40,443 nt of DNA, taken from NCBI GenBank assembly GCA_947456055.1, contig CANGSR010000006.1, forward strand, positions 1-40,443, given 5' to 3'. The notes beneath the pieces are model-generated. The model was given only the letters and a program-made list of their open reading frames with translations, searched no databases and was not told the origin of the DNA. The DNA comes from Chitinophagaceae bacterium. GTDB taxonomy: Bacteria > Bacteroidota > Bacteroidia > Chitinophagales > Chitinophagaceae. Made by a program: the position numbers and the translations under genes. Of this stretch, positions 14,893 to 22,369 are shown piece by piece (position 1 is the first letter of the stretch; each line of letters opens with the position of its first letter).

Positions 14893-15585
14893 ATGCACTC
14901 AAAAACGACAACCAGTGGTGTAAAGATAGACAATAGGAAACTATTGATGCTGGCATCCCTTATGCTGTATTTTATGGTGATTAGCATACAGAATAACTAT
15001 GCAGGAACGCGGGTAAGGAAGGGGAATACTGTTATATTTAATGGGAATGCAATAAGGCTAAGTGCGAATGATGAGGCTGTTAATAGCAACCTTACTGCAG
15101 CCGAAAGCAGAGATGCTAAACCCATGCTACGCAGGAGTGCATATCCGCTAACACTCAATGACCAGCCCGTGTATGATGAAGATATTGTAAAAACAAAACC
15201 AAGCTTTATAAGCGGAGGTGATAGCCTGGATGCCTACGTGGTGGCTGGACTGAAGAAAGAACTTTCTAAACACCCGGAAAACGACTATTATTTATTTGTA
15301 TACAACATTATAGTAGACAAAACTGGCAAAATTGTCTATTATGACATACATGGACTGATGTATTGGGTAGATGACCCAAATAATAAAATGATCAAAAACC
15401 AGGCTTTTCTTAATGACCCCAAAATGATGAAAGCAATAGAAAACGTGATGGATAATATGCCACTGTTTAATCCGGCTACTATAGAGGGAAAACCAGTGGC
15501 TAGTTTTAGTGGCAGTACCCTTGTATTGGCATCGGGTAAAAAAATTAGCAACCGTAAAGGGAAGGTAAGTATTGTGAAATATTAA
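14893..15585 (+). CDS. Stand-alone exported domain B protein, derived from an M56 fusion
   Basis: 230 residues. The N-terminus (about 16-35) is a single membrane or signal segment that lines up with the last membrane segment of the M56 proteins; the mature part begins near YAGTRVRKGN. Domain B opens with KGNTVIFNGNAI and has a later TonB-C-like core, YLFVYNIIVDKTGKIVYYDI (about 135-155). The same elements occur at the C-terminus of the M56 protein at 15606 and in the protein at 18178. Bases 14871-14889 just upstream are identical to coding bases 14315-14333 inside the previous M56 gene, and its ATG lines up with internal Met250 of that protease. So this is an M56 gene that lost its protease part. 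It lies 58 bases after the M56 stop and 20 before the next M56. Function is unknown. Confidence 0.8.
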   Translation: MHSKTTTSGVKIDNRKLLMLASLMLYFMVISIQNNYAGTRVRKGNTVIFNGNAIRLSANDEAVNSNLTAAESRDAKPMLRRSAYPLTLNDQPVYDEDIVKTKPSFISGGDSLDAYVVAGLKKELSKHPENDYYLFVYNIIVDKTGKIVYYDIHGLMYWVDDPNNKMIKNQAFLNDPKMMKAIENVMDNMPLFNPATIEGKPVASFSGSTLVLASGKKISNRKGKVSIVKY

Positions 15586-15605
15586 TAAGGATAAAAAACA
15601 GGGTT

Positions 15606-17123
15606 ATGCTGCAATACCTCATTAATCTTAGTGCAATATGGCTTTTGAGCCTATTAGTCTATGAAGTTTTCCTAAAGAAGGAGACCTATCATAGATATAA
15701 TAGGTTTTATCTGCTCATCACATTTGCGGCTGGATTGGTATTGCCATTAATCCATTTGAATACCACTGAACAGATTTATACAGCAACTCATACAGCCCCC
15801 ATATACCATTTCATTGAAACAAAAGCATCCATCCAAACGCCCGATACACTTATTGTTACAAAATCAGCAAACAATATCAATTACCTATTACTAAGCTACC
15901 TGGCTGGCTGTGTTATAGTATTTATATTCTTCCTAAAGGATGCTTATCTTCTATGGCGTCTATTTAGGAAAGGCATACAACACAGTGTAGATGGATGGTG
16001 GATAATAGAAACAGGAAAAGCCCATGGACCGTTTTCCATGCTAAACACCCTCTATGTGAGCAACATTAAGGACTACAGTGAAACAGAGTGGGCTATGCTT
16101 TCAGAGCATGAATACCTGCACTACAAACACCTGCATTTTATAGACCTGGTAATGTTGCAAGTAGCCAAAATCATCTTCTGGTTCCATCCACTAGTCTATA
16201 TCTATAATTATCGGCTCGCAATAATTCATGAATTCCAGGCCGACTCTACTTCAAGAAATAACCTGAAAACGTATTGTCAATTCCTATTGGAACAATCGAT
16301 TTTGAGCAATGTCCCAACCCTGGCACATTGCCTTACCCGCTCCCCTTTGAGTACCAGATTCCACATGTTGGCCTCAAAATCTTCAAAACTGGCAAAAATG
16401 AAATCATTAATCTTAGCACCTATTTTATTAATATGCCTTCTTTGTTTTACCAAAACAATATTGGCAAGGGATAAAGTAATTAAAGGACATAAGGTATACT
16501 TCTGGGGGAATGAAATTGAAATAGCAGATTCGACCTGGCATACTATTTTCATCAATGATTCGGGTAAGGAGAGTGGCAATTACATAACAACGCCACAAAA
16601 ATGCCAATTCCCATATCCAGCCAAACTAAATGGGGACGATATAATTAATTACGAATATTACCGTGATAGTGAGAAATTGGCTAATACAGGGGAAACCAGC
16701 GAAAAATACTACCACCTTTCTGATGTATTTCTTATACAACAAGATATAATTAACCGTTCCCTAATTAAATACCTTTATGATAATTTGGAAAGTGATTTTG
16801 CTACCCTACCTGATGGCCGGTACAGGCTGTATGTTAGAAATATGGTTATCAACAAAATAGGCGAAATAGTGTACTTCGATGGTGCAGCTATTAATGATTC
16901 TAAATCTGACTATCACGGAATATATAATTATGCATTAATGAATAGTCCTGAGGCATTAGCTATTGTAAAAAAAGTAAGCTCCTTATTGAAGGATGCACCA
17001 GATTTTGGCCACTTTACTAATGTTGATGCTAAGCCGGCAATAGGGTTAATAAATACAATTATTACTGATGCCTCATTTACCATAAAAGATCATAAACTGA
17101 CAGTTAGATTTCCTAAGAAATAG
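15606..17123 (+). CDS. M56 membrane metallopeptidase with exported C-terminal domain B
   Basis: 505 residues, a paralog of the M56 at 13590 with a nearly identical opening (MLQYLINLSAIWLLSLLVYE). HEYLH at 168-172 is the HExxH site and Glu209 in HEFQADS is the likely third ligand, so the protease should be active. Membrane segments lie at about 5-21, 36-51, 93-112 and 266-287. The exported part from about 290 is a different domain from that of its neighbour: KGHKVYFWGNEIEI near 293, an inserted segment, and a TonB-C-like core around GRYRLYVRNMVINKIGEIVYF. I call this domain B. It has no BlaI partner of its own nearby and may share the repressor at 13205. It probably senses a different ligand than the domain A version. 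Confidence 0.88.
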   Translation: MLQYLINLSAIWLLSLLVYEVFLKKETYHRYNRFYLLITFAAGLVLPLIHLNTTEQIYTATHTAPIYHFIETKASIQTPDTLIVTKSANNINYLLLSYLAGCVIVFIFFLKDAYLLWRLFRKGIQHSVDGWWIIETGKAHGPFSMLNTLYVSNIKDYSETEWAMLSEHEYLHYKHLHFIDLVMLQVAKIIFWFHPLVYIYNYRLAIIHEFQADSTSRNNLKTYCQFLLEQSILSNVPTLAHCLTRSPLSTRFHMLASKSSKLAKMKSLILAPILLICLLCFTKTILARDKVIKGHKVYFWGNEIEIADSTWHTIFINDSGKESGNYITTPQKCQFPYPAKLNGDDIINYEYYRDSEKLANTGETSEKYYHLSDVFLIQQDIINRSLIKYLYDNLESDFATLPDGRYRLYVRNMVINKIGEIVYFDGAAINDSKSDYHGIYNYALMNSPEALAIVKKVSSLLKDAPDFGHFTNVDAKPAIGLINTIITDASFTIKDHKLTVRFPKK

Positions 17124-17163
17124 TATTATCTTTAATCTATCAACCACCTAAAAAAGAACCATA

Positions 17164-17601
17164 ATGAAAAAGAAAAGTTTAATAACAGCAATCGCACTAC
17201 TTATCATCTCCATTTCATTTATATGGAAGAACAGTGTTGCACAGAATGTGCCTGGTGCTGTAAGGCAATTCAAATACCATGCTCGGCTTGGTGATGTAGG
17301 AGGTAACAAAACTACTTTCTCCAAAATACTAGCAAACCCAAAGATTACCAGTATAGAACCTGGCGGTGTAGTAAAAAGTTTCACAGTAATGTTTCTTCCG
17401 AAAGGGAAAGACCTGCTAGGGCCTTACTCACAGAGGGATAACAATGAAGGAAAACTAAGCCAACGTGAAACTGAACTGATAAAAGGATTTATCGAGGCAA
17501 AGGAAATGAAGCTGAGGATGATTATTGAACACATAATAGTGGAGTACAATAATGTAACCGATACTGCCGCACCGATCGTATTGTTTGTGGATAATGAATA
17601 A
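17164..17601 (+). CDS. Stand-alone exported domain A protein
   Basis: 145 residues: a signal peptide (Lys-rich start, hydrophobic 6-20, cleavage near SVAQN), then domain A for the whole mature length. It differs from the C-terminal domain of the M56 at 13590 at about 17 of 109 positions by my count, and shares long runs such as EPGGVVKSFTVMFLPKGKD and ELIKGFIEAKEMKLR. The nucleotide match is also close, so the duplication is recent or is kept similar by gene conversion. The fold again suggests a GldM C-terminal-like beta domain. It would be free in the periplasm, where it could compete for, or present, whatever the M56 sensor binds. It lies 40 bases after the second M56 gene. Confidence 0.8.
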   Translation: MKKKSLITAIALLIISISFIWKNSVAQNVPGAVRQFKYHARLGDVGGNKTTFSKILANPKITSIEPGGVVKSFTVMFLPKGKDLLGPYSQRDNNEGKLSQRETELIKGFIEAKEMKLRMIIEHIIVEYNNVTDTAAPIVLFVDNE

Positions 17602-17636
17602 GAAGGCTATTTATGGTTCTAAATACATGCAACAAA

Positions 17637-18077
17637 ATGAGGTTAGTAGTGCGAATTCTGGTAAGCTTGCTTACCCTGATTTTTGTTGCACCAACTAATG
17701 CATGTTGCAAAATAGCTGTGACTTATGAAATAGCAGATAGCTCAAATAGTAAGCCACACTACAGAGGCATCCAATTCCATTTTGCTAATGACATGGGAGA
17801 TACCCTATCGGTTCAAGAGATATTGGGCAATCCTACTCTTGTTATGTATAGGGAGGATTATGCAGTGGGGGACTTTTATTTATACCTGATTACGAAAAAA
17901 GAGCAATACGGCCCCTATATTCACTATGGCAACAAACTCAATAAAAATGCCCAGATTATGATTAAACTGTTGAAGCATCAGGAGTTCAATTTGATCTTTG
18001 ACAGGGTTCATAATTATGATGAGGAAGGACTATTGAGGCGCTCACCAAAACGGGTGGTTCATTGCAAGCCAAAATAA
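17637..18077 (+). CDS. Stand-alone exported domain A-like protein, divergent
   Basis: 146 residues from the ATG at 17637, which gives a normal signal peptide (MRLVVRILVSLLTLIFVAP); a start at 17613 would add eight residues. The mature part keeps the domain A order at low identity: IQFHFANDMGDTLSVQEILGNPTLV, a YLITKKEQYGPYIHYGNKL segment matching the PKGKD..GPY..RDN..GKL block, then a helix-rich QIMIKLLKHQEFNLIF segment. The tail is basic (RRSPKRVVHCKPK). A Cys pair follows the signal peptide. It is 35 bases after the previous gene (11 if the upstream start is used) and so is in the same transcript. Confidence 0.65.
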   Translation: MRLVVRILVSLLTLIFVAPTNACCKIAVTYEIADSSNSKPHYRGIQFHFANDMGDTLSVQEILGNPTLVMYREDYAVGDFYLYLITKKEQYGPYIHYGNKLNKNAQIMIKLLKHQEFNLIFDRVHNYDEEGLLRRSPKRVVHCKPK

Positions 18078-18177
18078 TATTCCTCTAACATAAAGACCTA
18101 ATGGTGTAGTATATTTATCATGCAATAATCAGTTCTTAATGATTCATTCAATTGTTTGCCGGTAAAACAGAATATCT

Positions 18178-18834
18178 ATGCTAACACACCATACTCTCAC
18201 ATTTAGCCGGTTAAGGGTATTGCTTTTAGCATTGATTTCGGTTGTTGCATTTTCAATTACAGGGTTTTCGCAAAAAAAAATCGTTCAGAATGGGAGGATT
18301 CTATCCTTTAATGGTAATACTATGGAAATAAGTCCGGGCTATTGCGATTCTACTATGATTGTAAATCCTGTCACAGGAATGGAAAGCATATTGATTACCT
18401 TGTCAGCTCCCCATCCAATTAAATTAAATGGCAACAAAATTTATTATTCAGACGAACTAAATTCAAAAGTTTTATTCCAATCAAATGACAGTTTATTAGG
18501 ACAATTCCTGATAGAACAAATAACCACCTTCCTTATTAAGCTCAACGATGGTCATTACGACCTTAATTTAAACAATATCGTTATAGATGAAAAAGGCAAA
18601 CTAGTTTACTATGAATTTAATGGAATAATTGAAAATCGCAATCTAAATTCTCACCAAGATACAATACAACTAGAATTGAAAAATGAGATTGACAATAAGA
18701 TAAAATATATACTTAATAATACAGTCGTTACTCCTGCAAAATACCAAAATACAAATGTCCCTTCTCTTTTTTATTATGACGGTCTTTACCTAACAATCGT
18801 TATCAAAAACCACAAAATAGTACACTGGTGGTGA
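18178..18834 (+). CDS. Stand-alone exported domain B-like protein, divergent
   Basis: 218 residues with a signal peptide (hydrophobic 14-28, cleavage near GFSQKK). It repeats the domain B landmarks: NGRILSFNGNTMEIS at about 37-51, a HPIKLNGNKIYYSDEL strand pair, and the TonB-C-like core DGHYDLNLNNIVIDEKGKLVYYEFNG. The middle is AT-rich and Asn/Ile-rich compared with its neighbours. It ends the cluster, 100 bases after the previous gene, and a 28-base stretch upstream (18111-18138) recurs with three mismatches after its end (18897-18924). The function is unknown; homology to the other B domains rests on motif order. Confidence 0.65.
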   Translation: MLTHHTLTFSRLRVLLLALISVVAFSITGFSQKKIVQNGRILSFNGNTMEISPGYCDSTMIVNPVTGMESILITLSAPHPIKLNGNKIYYSDELNSKVLFQSNDSLLGQFLIEQITTFLIKLNDGHYDLNLNNIVIDEKGKLVYYEFNGIIENRNLNSHQDTIQLELKNEIDNKIKYILNNTVVTPAKYQNTNVPSLFYYDGLYLTIVIKNHKIVHWW

Positions 18835-18959
18835 TATAAATTGAATAAGCAATATTATGTGTGCGGCCATAATCTGGCTAGACCTATCAGTAATTTATAT
18901 TTAACATGCCATAATCAGTACTTATACGTTTTTCAGGTGATTGCTCCTGACTTTTGACG

Positions 18960-18967
18960 TAACTTTG
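18960..18967 (+). promoter_or_regulatory. Predicted -7 element of the superoxide dismutase gene
   Basis: TAACTTTG matches TAnnTTTG, 26 bases before the ATG. A TTG at 18941-18943 gives a 16-base spacer, slightly short. Confidence 0.5.
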
Positions 18968-18993
18968 GGTTCTAAATTTAAAAAATAAATACA

Positions 18994-19596
18994 ATGGCAT
19001 TTACTCTTCCGACACTTCCATATGCACATGATGCTTTGGAACCACATATTGACACTCTGACAATGCAAATTCATCACGGCAAGCACCATCAGGCTTATGT
19101 TGACAACCTCAACAAAGCACTTGCCGGTACTGAAAATGAAAATAATTCACTTGAAGAATTAATGGCTATTATGTCGACCTTACCTGCTGCAGTGCGCAAC
19201 AATGGTGGCGGACATTATAACCACTCTTTGTTTTGGACTGTACTTGGCCCTAATGGTGGTGAACCAACTGGTGCTTTGGCTGCTGCAATCAATGAAACAT
19301 TCGGTTCACTTGATAGTCTAAAGGAAAAAATGAGTACTGCGGGTGCTACACGTTTCGGTTCGGGATGGGCATGGTTGCTTGTTCAGGATGGCAAATTAGT
19401 AGTTAGTTCTACACCAAATCAAGACAACCCATTAATGGACCTTGCAGAAGTGAAAGGCACACCAATATTGGGTATTGACGTATGGGAACATGCTTATTAC
19501 CTGCACTACCAAAACAGGCGCCCTGATTACCTCAAGGCTATCTGGAATGTAATTAATTGGGAAGCAGTAGCTGCAAGATACCAGGCCGCACTTTAA
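18994..19596 (+). CDS. sodA: Superoxide dismutase, Mn or Fe/Mn type
   Basis: 200 residues with every family feature: ligands His27 (in MQIHHGKHH), His77 (NHSLFW), Asp162 and His166 ([11 protein letters not shown]). The active-site Gln is supplied by the NQDNPLM motif (Gln143), the Mn-type or cambialistic arrangement rather than the Fe-type Gln near residue 69. No signal peptide, so it acts in the cytoplasm against superoxide. It is a single gene with its own promoter box and a strong two-way terminator shared with the convergent gene. The metal used cannot be settled from sequence alone. Confidence 0.95.
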   Translation: MAFTLPTLPYAHDALEPHIDTLTMQIHHGKHHQAYVDNLNKALAGTENENNSLEELMAIMSTLPAAVRNNGGGHYNHSLFWTVLGPNGGEPTGALAAAINETFGSLDSLKEKMSTAGATRFGSGWAWLLVQDGKLVVSSTPNQDNPLMDLAEVKGTPILGIDVWEHAYYLHYQNRRPDYLKAIWNVINWEAVAARYQAAL

Positions 19597-19610
19597 TCAA
19601 TATTATATAC

Positions 19611-19648
19611 AAATGGGTGGATACCAGTAATGGCAAATCCACCCATTT
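19611..19648. terminator. Bidirectional terminator between convergent genes
   Basis: AAATGGGTGGAT and ATCCACCCATTT are a perfect 12-base inverted repeat with a 14-base loop; T-rich sequence follows on the plus strand. It ends one base before the stop codon of the convergent minus-strand gene. Confidence 0.8.
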
Positions 19649-19649
19649 A

Positions 19650-20264
19650 TTATTTTATACCAAATGCAATACCTGTAGCTATAATCGGGCCACCTGGAGA
19701 GAATGCTTTTGTTATTGCAATGCCGTCGGCACTCATTGGCGTACCATCCAATTGTTCTAATATATCATTGGTAAAAGCAACTGAATAACCCAATTCTAAA
19801 TATATACGATTATAACCCTTACCCAATTTCCAATATTTATAAGCAGCAAAATAAGCATTCATCATAGGCTTCATATCTAGGAGCACCTTTTCCTGAGTTT
19901 TATATACTGTTTCTCGCTCGGCTACAAATTGGGATAAGCCCGAATTATAGGTAATACCCCCACCAAATGCCCAACCCATATGGCATGGATTAAGGAAGTA
20001 CTTACCACCTACAAAAAACTTATTACCCCATGTGCTTCTTCCAAAACCACCATCTACACTGATTTCTTTAGAAACAGGCACATCAATATTTAACCCTAAG
20101 GCACCAGTATTATTATTAAAACCAGTGCTAAAGGCCAGATAAACTCTGGCACACTTAAACCTTAATTCACCAGTTTGCACCTTAATATCTTTTCCTTCTT
20201 TATCCTGCCCATAAGTGCAGATAGAAGTAAATGCCAACAGTGAGGCAATGAGTAGTTTTTTCAT
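19650..20264 (-). CDS. Outer-membrane beta-barrel protein, hypothetical
   Basis: 204 residues from the ATG at 20264, where a clean signal peptide begins (MKKLLIASLLAFTSICTYGQ); upstream in-frame codons add no signal. The mature part alternates polar and aromatic/hydrophobic residues in short strands with Gly turns (for example GFGRSTWGNKFFVGGKYF and GWAFGGGITYN), typical of small outer-membrane barrels. It ends IIATGIAFGIK. The family is not recognised. It is convergent with the superoxide dismutase gene, with no operon partner. Confidence 0.7.
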   Translation of the reverse strand: MKKLLIASLLAFTSICTYGQDKEGKDIKVQTGELRFKCARVYLAFSTGFNNNTGALGLNIDVPVSKEISVDGGFGRSTWGNKFFVGGKYFLNPCHMGWAFGGGITYNSGLSQFVAERETVYKTQEKVLLDMKPMMNAYFAAYKYWKLGKGYNRIYLELGYSVAFTNDILEQLDGTPMSADGIAITKAFSPGGPIIATGIAFGIK

Positions 20265-20496
20265 ATGGGGAAATTTAGAACGAAAATAGGGTAATCCATT
20301 TAAAGCTGAGGTATGATTTAAGTCAGAATTGGGTAAAAGCGATAGCAATAATTAACTCCTGATTAAATTAATAATCCTTTGGTATCCTAACCTTATGGAT
20401 CACCTACAAAACCAATTTCTACACCTCTAACAAAAATAATCACTTAAAGTTTCATTTTTTTATATTTCAGTATACCATTTTTGAGTAATGAACAAT

Positions 20497-20504
20497 TACT
20501 TTTG
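20497..20504 (+). promoter_or_regulatory. Predicted -7 element of rnz
   Basis: TACTTTTG matches TAnnTTTG and ends seven bases before the rnz ATG, so transcription would start at or next to the start codon. Confidence 0.5.
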
Positions 20505-20511
20505 CCGCTGA

Positions 20512-21417
20512 ATGAAGGTAACAATACTTGGAAATAATTCCGCCCTTCCGGCATTCGGAAGGCACCCAACGGCACAGGCGGTTTCGGTATATGGCGATAT
20601 CATCCTCATTGATTGCGGGGAAGGTACCCAGATACAAATGCAGCGCTATGGACTAAGGTGGAGGAATGTGCACCATATCTTCATTAGCCATTTGCATGGC
20701 GACCATTATTTTGGGCTTCCTGGTCTTATCAACAGCATGAGCCTGCTAGGCAGGACTGCACCATTACATCTATATGCACCAGCAGAGTTGCAACCAATAC
20801 TTGATGCCATATTGTCGGTGGCTGATACTGTATTATGTTACCCCTTTTATTTCCACCCATTGCCTACCGAGGGTAATATGGTGCTGGTGGACGACCCATC
20901 ATTTTCTGTTACCTGCTTTCTTACCGAACACCGCATACAATGCCATGGTTTCCTGGTAGAGCGGAAAACAAGGGGGCGCAAGTTAATACCTGAAAAGTGC
21001 CGTGAATACGAAATACCTGCTGCCTACTACGAAATACTGAAACAAGGAAGGGATTATGAGCGCAAAGATGGGCTGCTTGTAAAAAATGAATGGGTAACTA
21101 CCGAAGGTCCATCACCAAAAAAGTATGCCTACTGTGCAGATACCCTGTTTACTGAAAGTTTTCTGCCCACTATAATGAATGCTGACACCATTTACCACGA
21201 ATGCACCTACCTGGAAAAAGATGCAGAGAAAGCCGCAGCGAGATTTCATAGCACGGCTACCCAGGCAGCACAAATAGCCAAGAAAGCAAATGCCAAACAA
21301 TTATTATTAGGTCATTTTTCTTCCAAGTACAAGGAGCTGGATCAGTTTAGGGAAGAGGCTGAGGCTATTTTCCCTAATGTTTTTGTAACTGTAGAAGGTA
21401 CATCTTATGAGGTTTAG
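20512..21417 (+). CDS. rnz: Ribonuclease Z (tRNA 3'-processing endonuclease)
   Basis: 301 residues, the usual length of the short RNase Z. The metallo-beta-lactamase motif HLHGDH is at 60-65, with His140 (TEHRIQCHGF), Asp210 (YCADT), and His268 (LGHFSSKY) completing the two-zinc site. His246 in FHSTATQAAQIAKKA is the RNase Z-specific HST motif. It cuts tRNA precursors after the discriminator base. That fits the tRNA-Leu in this window, which has no encoded CCA. Its own promoter box lies so close that the mRNA is probably leaderless. The next gene has a separate promoter box. Confidence 0.95.
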   Translation: MKVTILGNNSALPAFGRHPTAQAVSVYGDIILIDCGEGTQIQMQRYGLRWRNVHHIFISHLHGDHYFGLPGLINSMSLLGRTAPLHLYAPAELQPILDAILSVADTVLCYPFYFHPLPTEGNMVLVDDPSFSVTCFLTEHRIQCHGFLVERKTRGRKLIPEKCREYEIPAAYYEILKQGRDYERKDGLLVKNEWVTTEGPSPKKYAYCADTLFTESFLPTIMNADTIYHECTYLEKDAEKAAARFHSTATQAAQIAKKANAKQLLLGHFSSKYKELDQFREEAEAIFPNVFVTVEGTSYEV

Positions 21418-21431
21418 ACCTATTAAACCCC

Positions 21432-21439
21432 TAATTTTG
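21432..21439 (+). promoter_or_regulatory. Predicted -7 element of the flavoprotein gene
   Basis: TAATTTTG matches TAnnTTTG, 22 bases before the ATG at 21462 and 14 bases after the rnz stop. Confidence 0.5.
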
Positions 21440-21461
21440 CACAATATTTAATCCACAGAAC

Positions 21462-22178
21462 ATGGGGCTGCAATGGCAAACCGGAATAGTAAAAAAGATA
21501 GAACAAGCCACAGCTAATACACGCCGCTATTGGGTTGAATTACCACAATCCCCTGTTTTCGATTTTAAGCCCGGACAGTTTATTACACTCGACCTTCCTA
21601 TTAACGAACAACGTAATAAAAGGTGGCGCAGTTATAGTATAGCATCTGTGCCGGGGATTGATAATATTATTGAGCTGATAATAGTAAATGTACCAGGTGG
21701 TGTAGGCTCCCAATACATTTTCGACCATATAACAGAAGGAAGTATAATTACTCTCAGGGGACCACAGGGTGTCTTTGTGTTACCCAACCTAACTGAAAAA
21801 GACCTGTATTTCATTTGTACAGGCACGGGTATTGCCCCATTCAGGAGCATGCTTCAATATATCCACCACCATAACCTGCCCCACAAACAAATACACCTGA
21901 TATTTGGCACCCGCACCGAAGCTGACTTACTTTATGAGGATGAAATGCGGCAATTGGAGCAAACAATGCCGGGGTTTAGTTACCACCCTACCCTATCAAG
22001 ACAAACATGGATTGGAGCTACAGGTTATGTCCACCCAATTTATGAGGAACTATGTAATGACAAGCATCCGTCCCTTTTTATGCTTTGCGGCTGGCGAGCC
22101 ATGATTGATGAAGCCAAAGAACGCATCCTTAAAATGGGCTATGATAAGAAGGATATTGTGATGGAGTTGTATGGGTAG
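21462..22178 (+). CDS. Ferredoxin-NADP reductase-like FAD oxidoreductase
   Basis: 238 residues in two domains. The FAD barrel (about 5-100) has RSYSIAS at 57-63, the flavin-binding motif. The nucleotide domain (about 112-238) has CTGTGIAPFRSM at about 119-130, LIFGTRTEADLLYEDE, and FMLCGWRAMIDEAKERILKMG with the Cys-Gly pair near the end. There is no [2Fe-2S] domain. The layout matches ferredoxin/flavodoxin-NAD(P)+ reductases and the reductase part of oxygenases; the physiological partner is not visible here. It follows rnz by 44 bases with its own promoter box. Confidence 0.85.
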   Translation: MGLQWQTGIVKKIEQATANTRRYWVELPQSPVFDFKPGQFITLDLPINEQRNKRWRSYSIASVPGIDNIIELIIVNVPGGVGSQYIFDHITEGSIITLRGPQGVFVLPNLTEKDLYFICTGTGIAPFRSMLQYIHHHNLPHKQIHLIFGTRTEADLLYEDEMRQLEQTMPGFSYHPTLSRQTWIGATGYVHPIYEELCNDKHPSLFMLCGWRAMIDEAKERILKMGYDKKDIVMELYG

Positions 22179-22195
22179 TTTTCAACAGTAGAAAG

Positions 22196-22362
22196 TCAAA
22201 AGTAGAAAGTAGAAAGACATTTCTTAGAGTACAAAGACAAAAGTAGAAAGACGTATCTTAAAGTACATAGACAAAAGTAGAAAGACGTTCGTAAATGTGC
22301 CATTTCAATATGGAGTACATTTCCCGAATATCTTTCTACGTTTGCCTTTATACTTTCTACTG
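22196..22362. repeat. 34-base tandem repeat and inverted AAAGTAG tracts
   Basis: Units 22209-22242 and 22243-22276 are 34 bases each with a third partial unit to 22297; each begins GTAGAAAGAC and ends GACAAAA. An opposing CTTTCTACG...CTTTCTAC tract at 22331-22360 can pair with them. The minus strand holds several TACTTTTG sequences that match the -7 consensus. Confidence 0.7.
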
Positions 22363-22369
22363 ACATACT

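Noticed and set aside
13590-17123. Beta-lactam resistance operon
   Set aside because: Neither M56 protein has a penicillin-binding sensor domain and no beta-lactamase or PBP2a gene is near; only the protease-repressor logic is shared.
22209-22297. 34-base tandem units as a CRISPR array
   Set aside because: Units are contiguous with no spacers, diverged from each other, and no cas genes are near.
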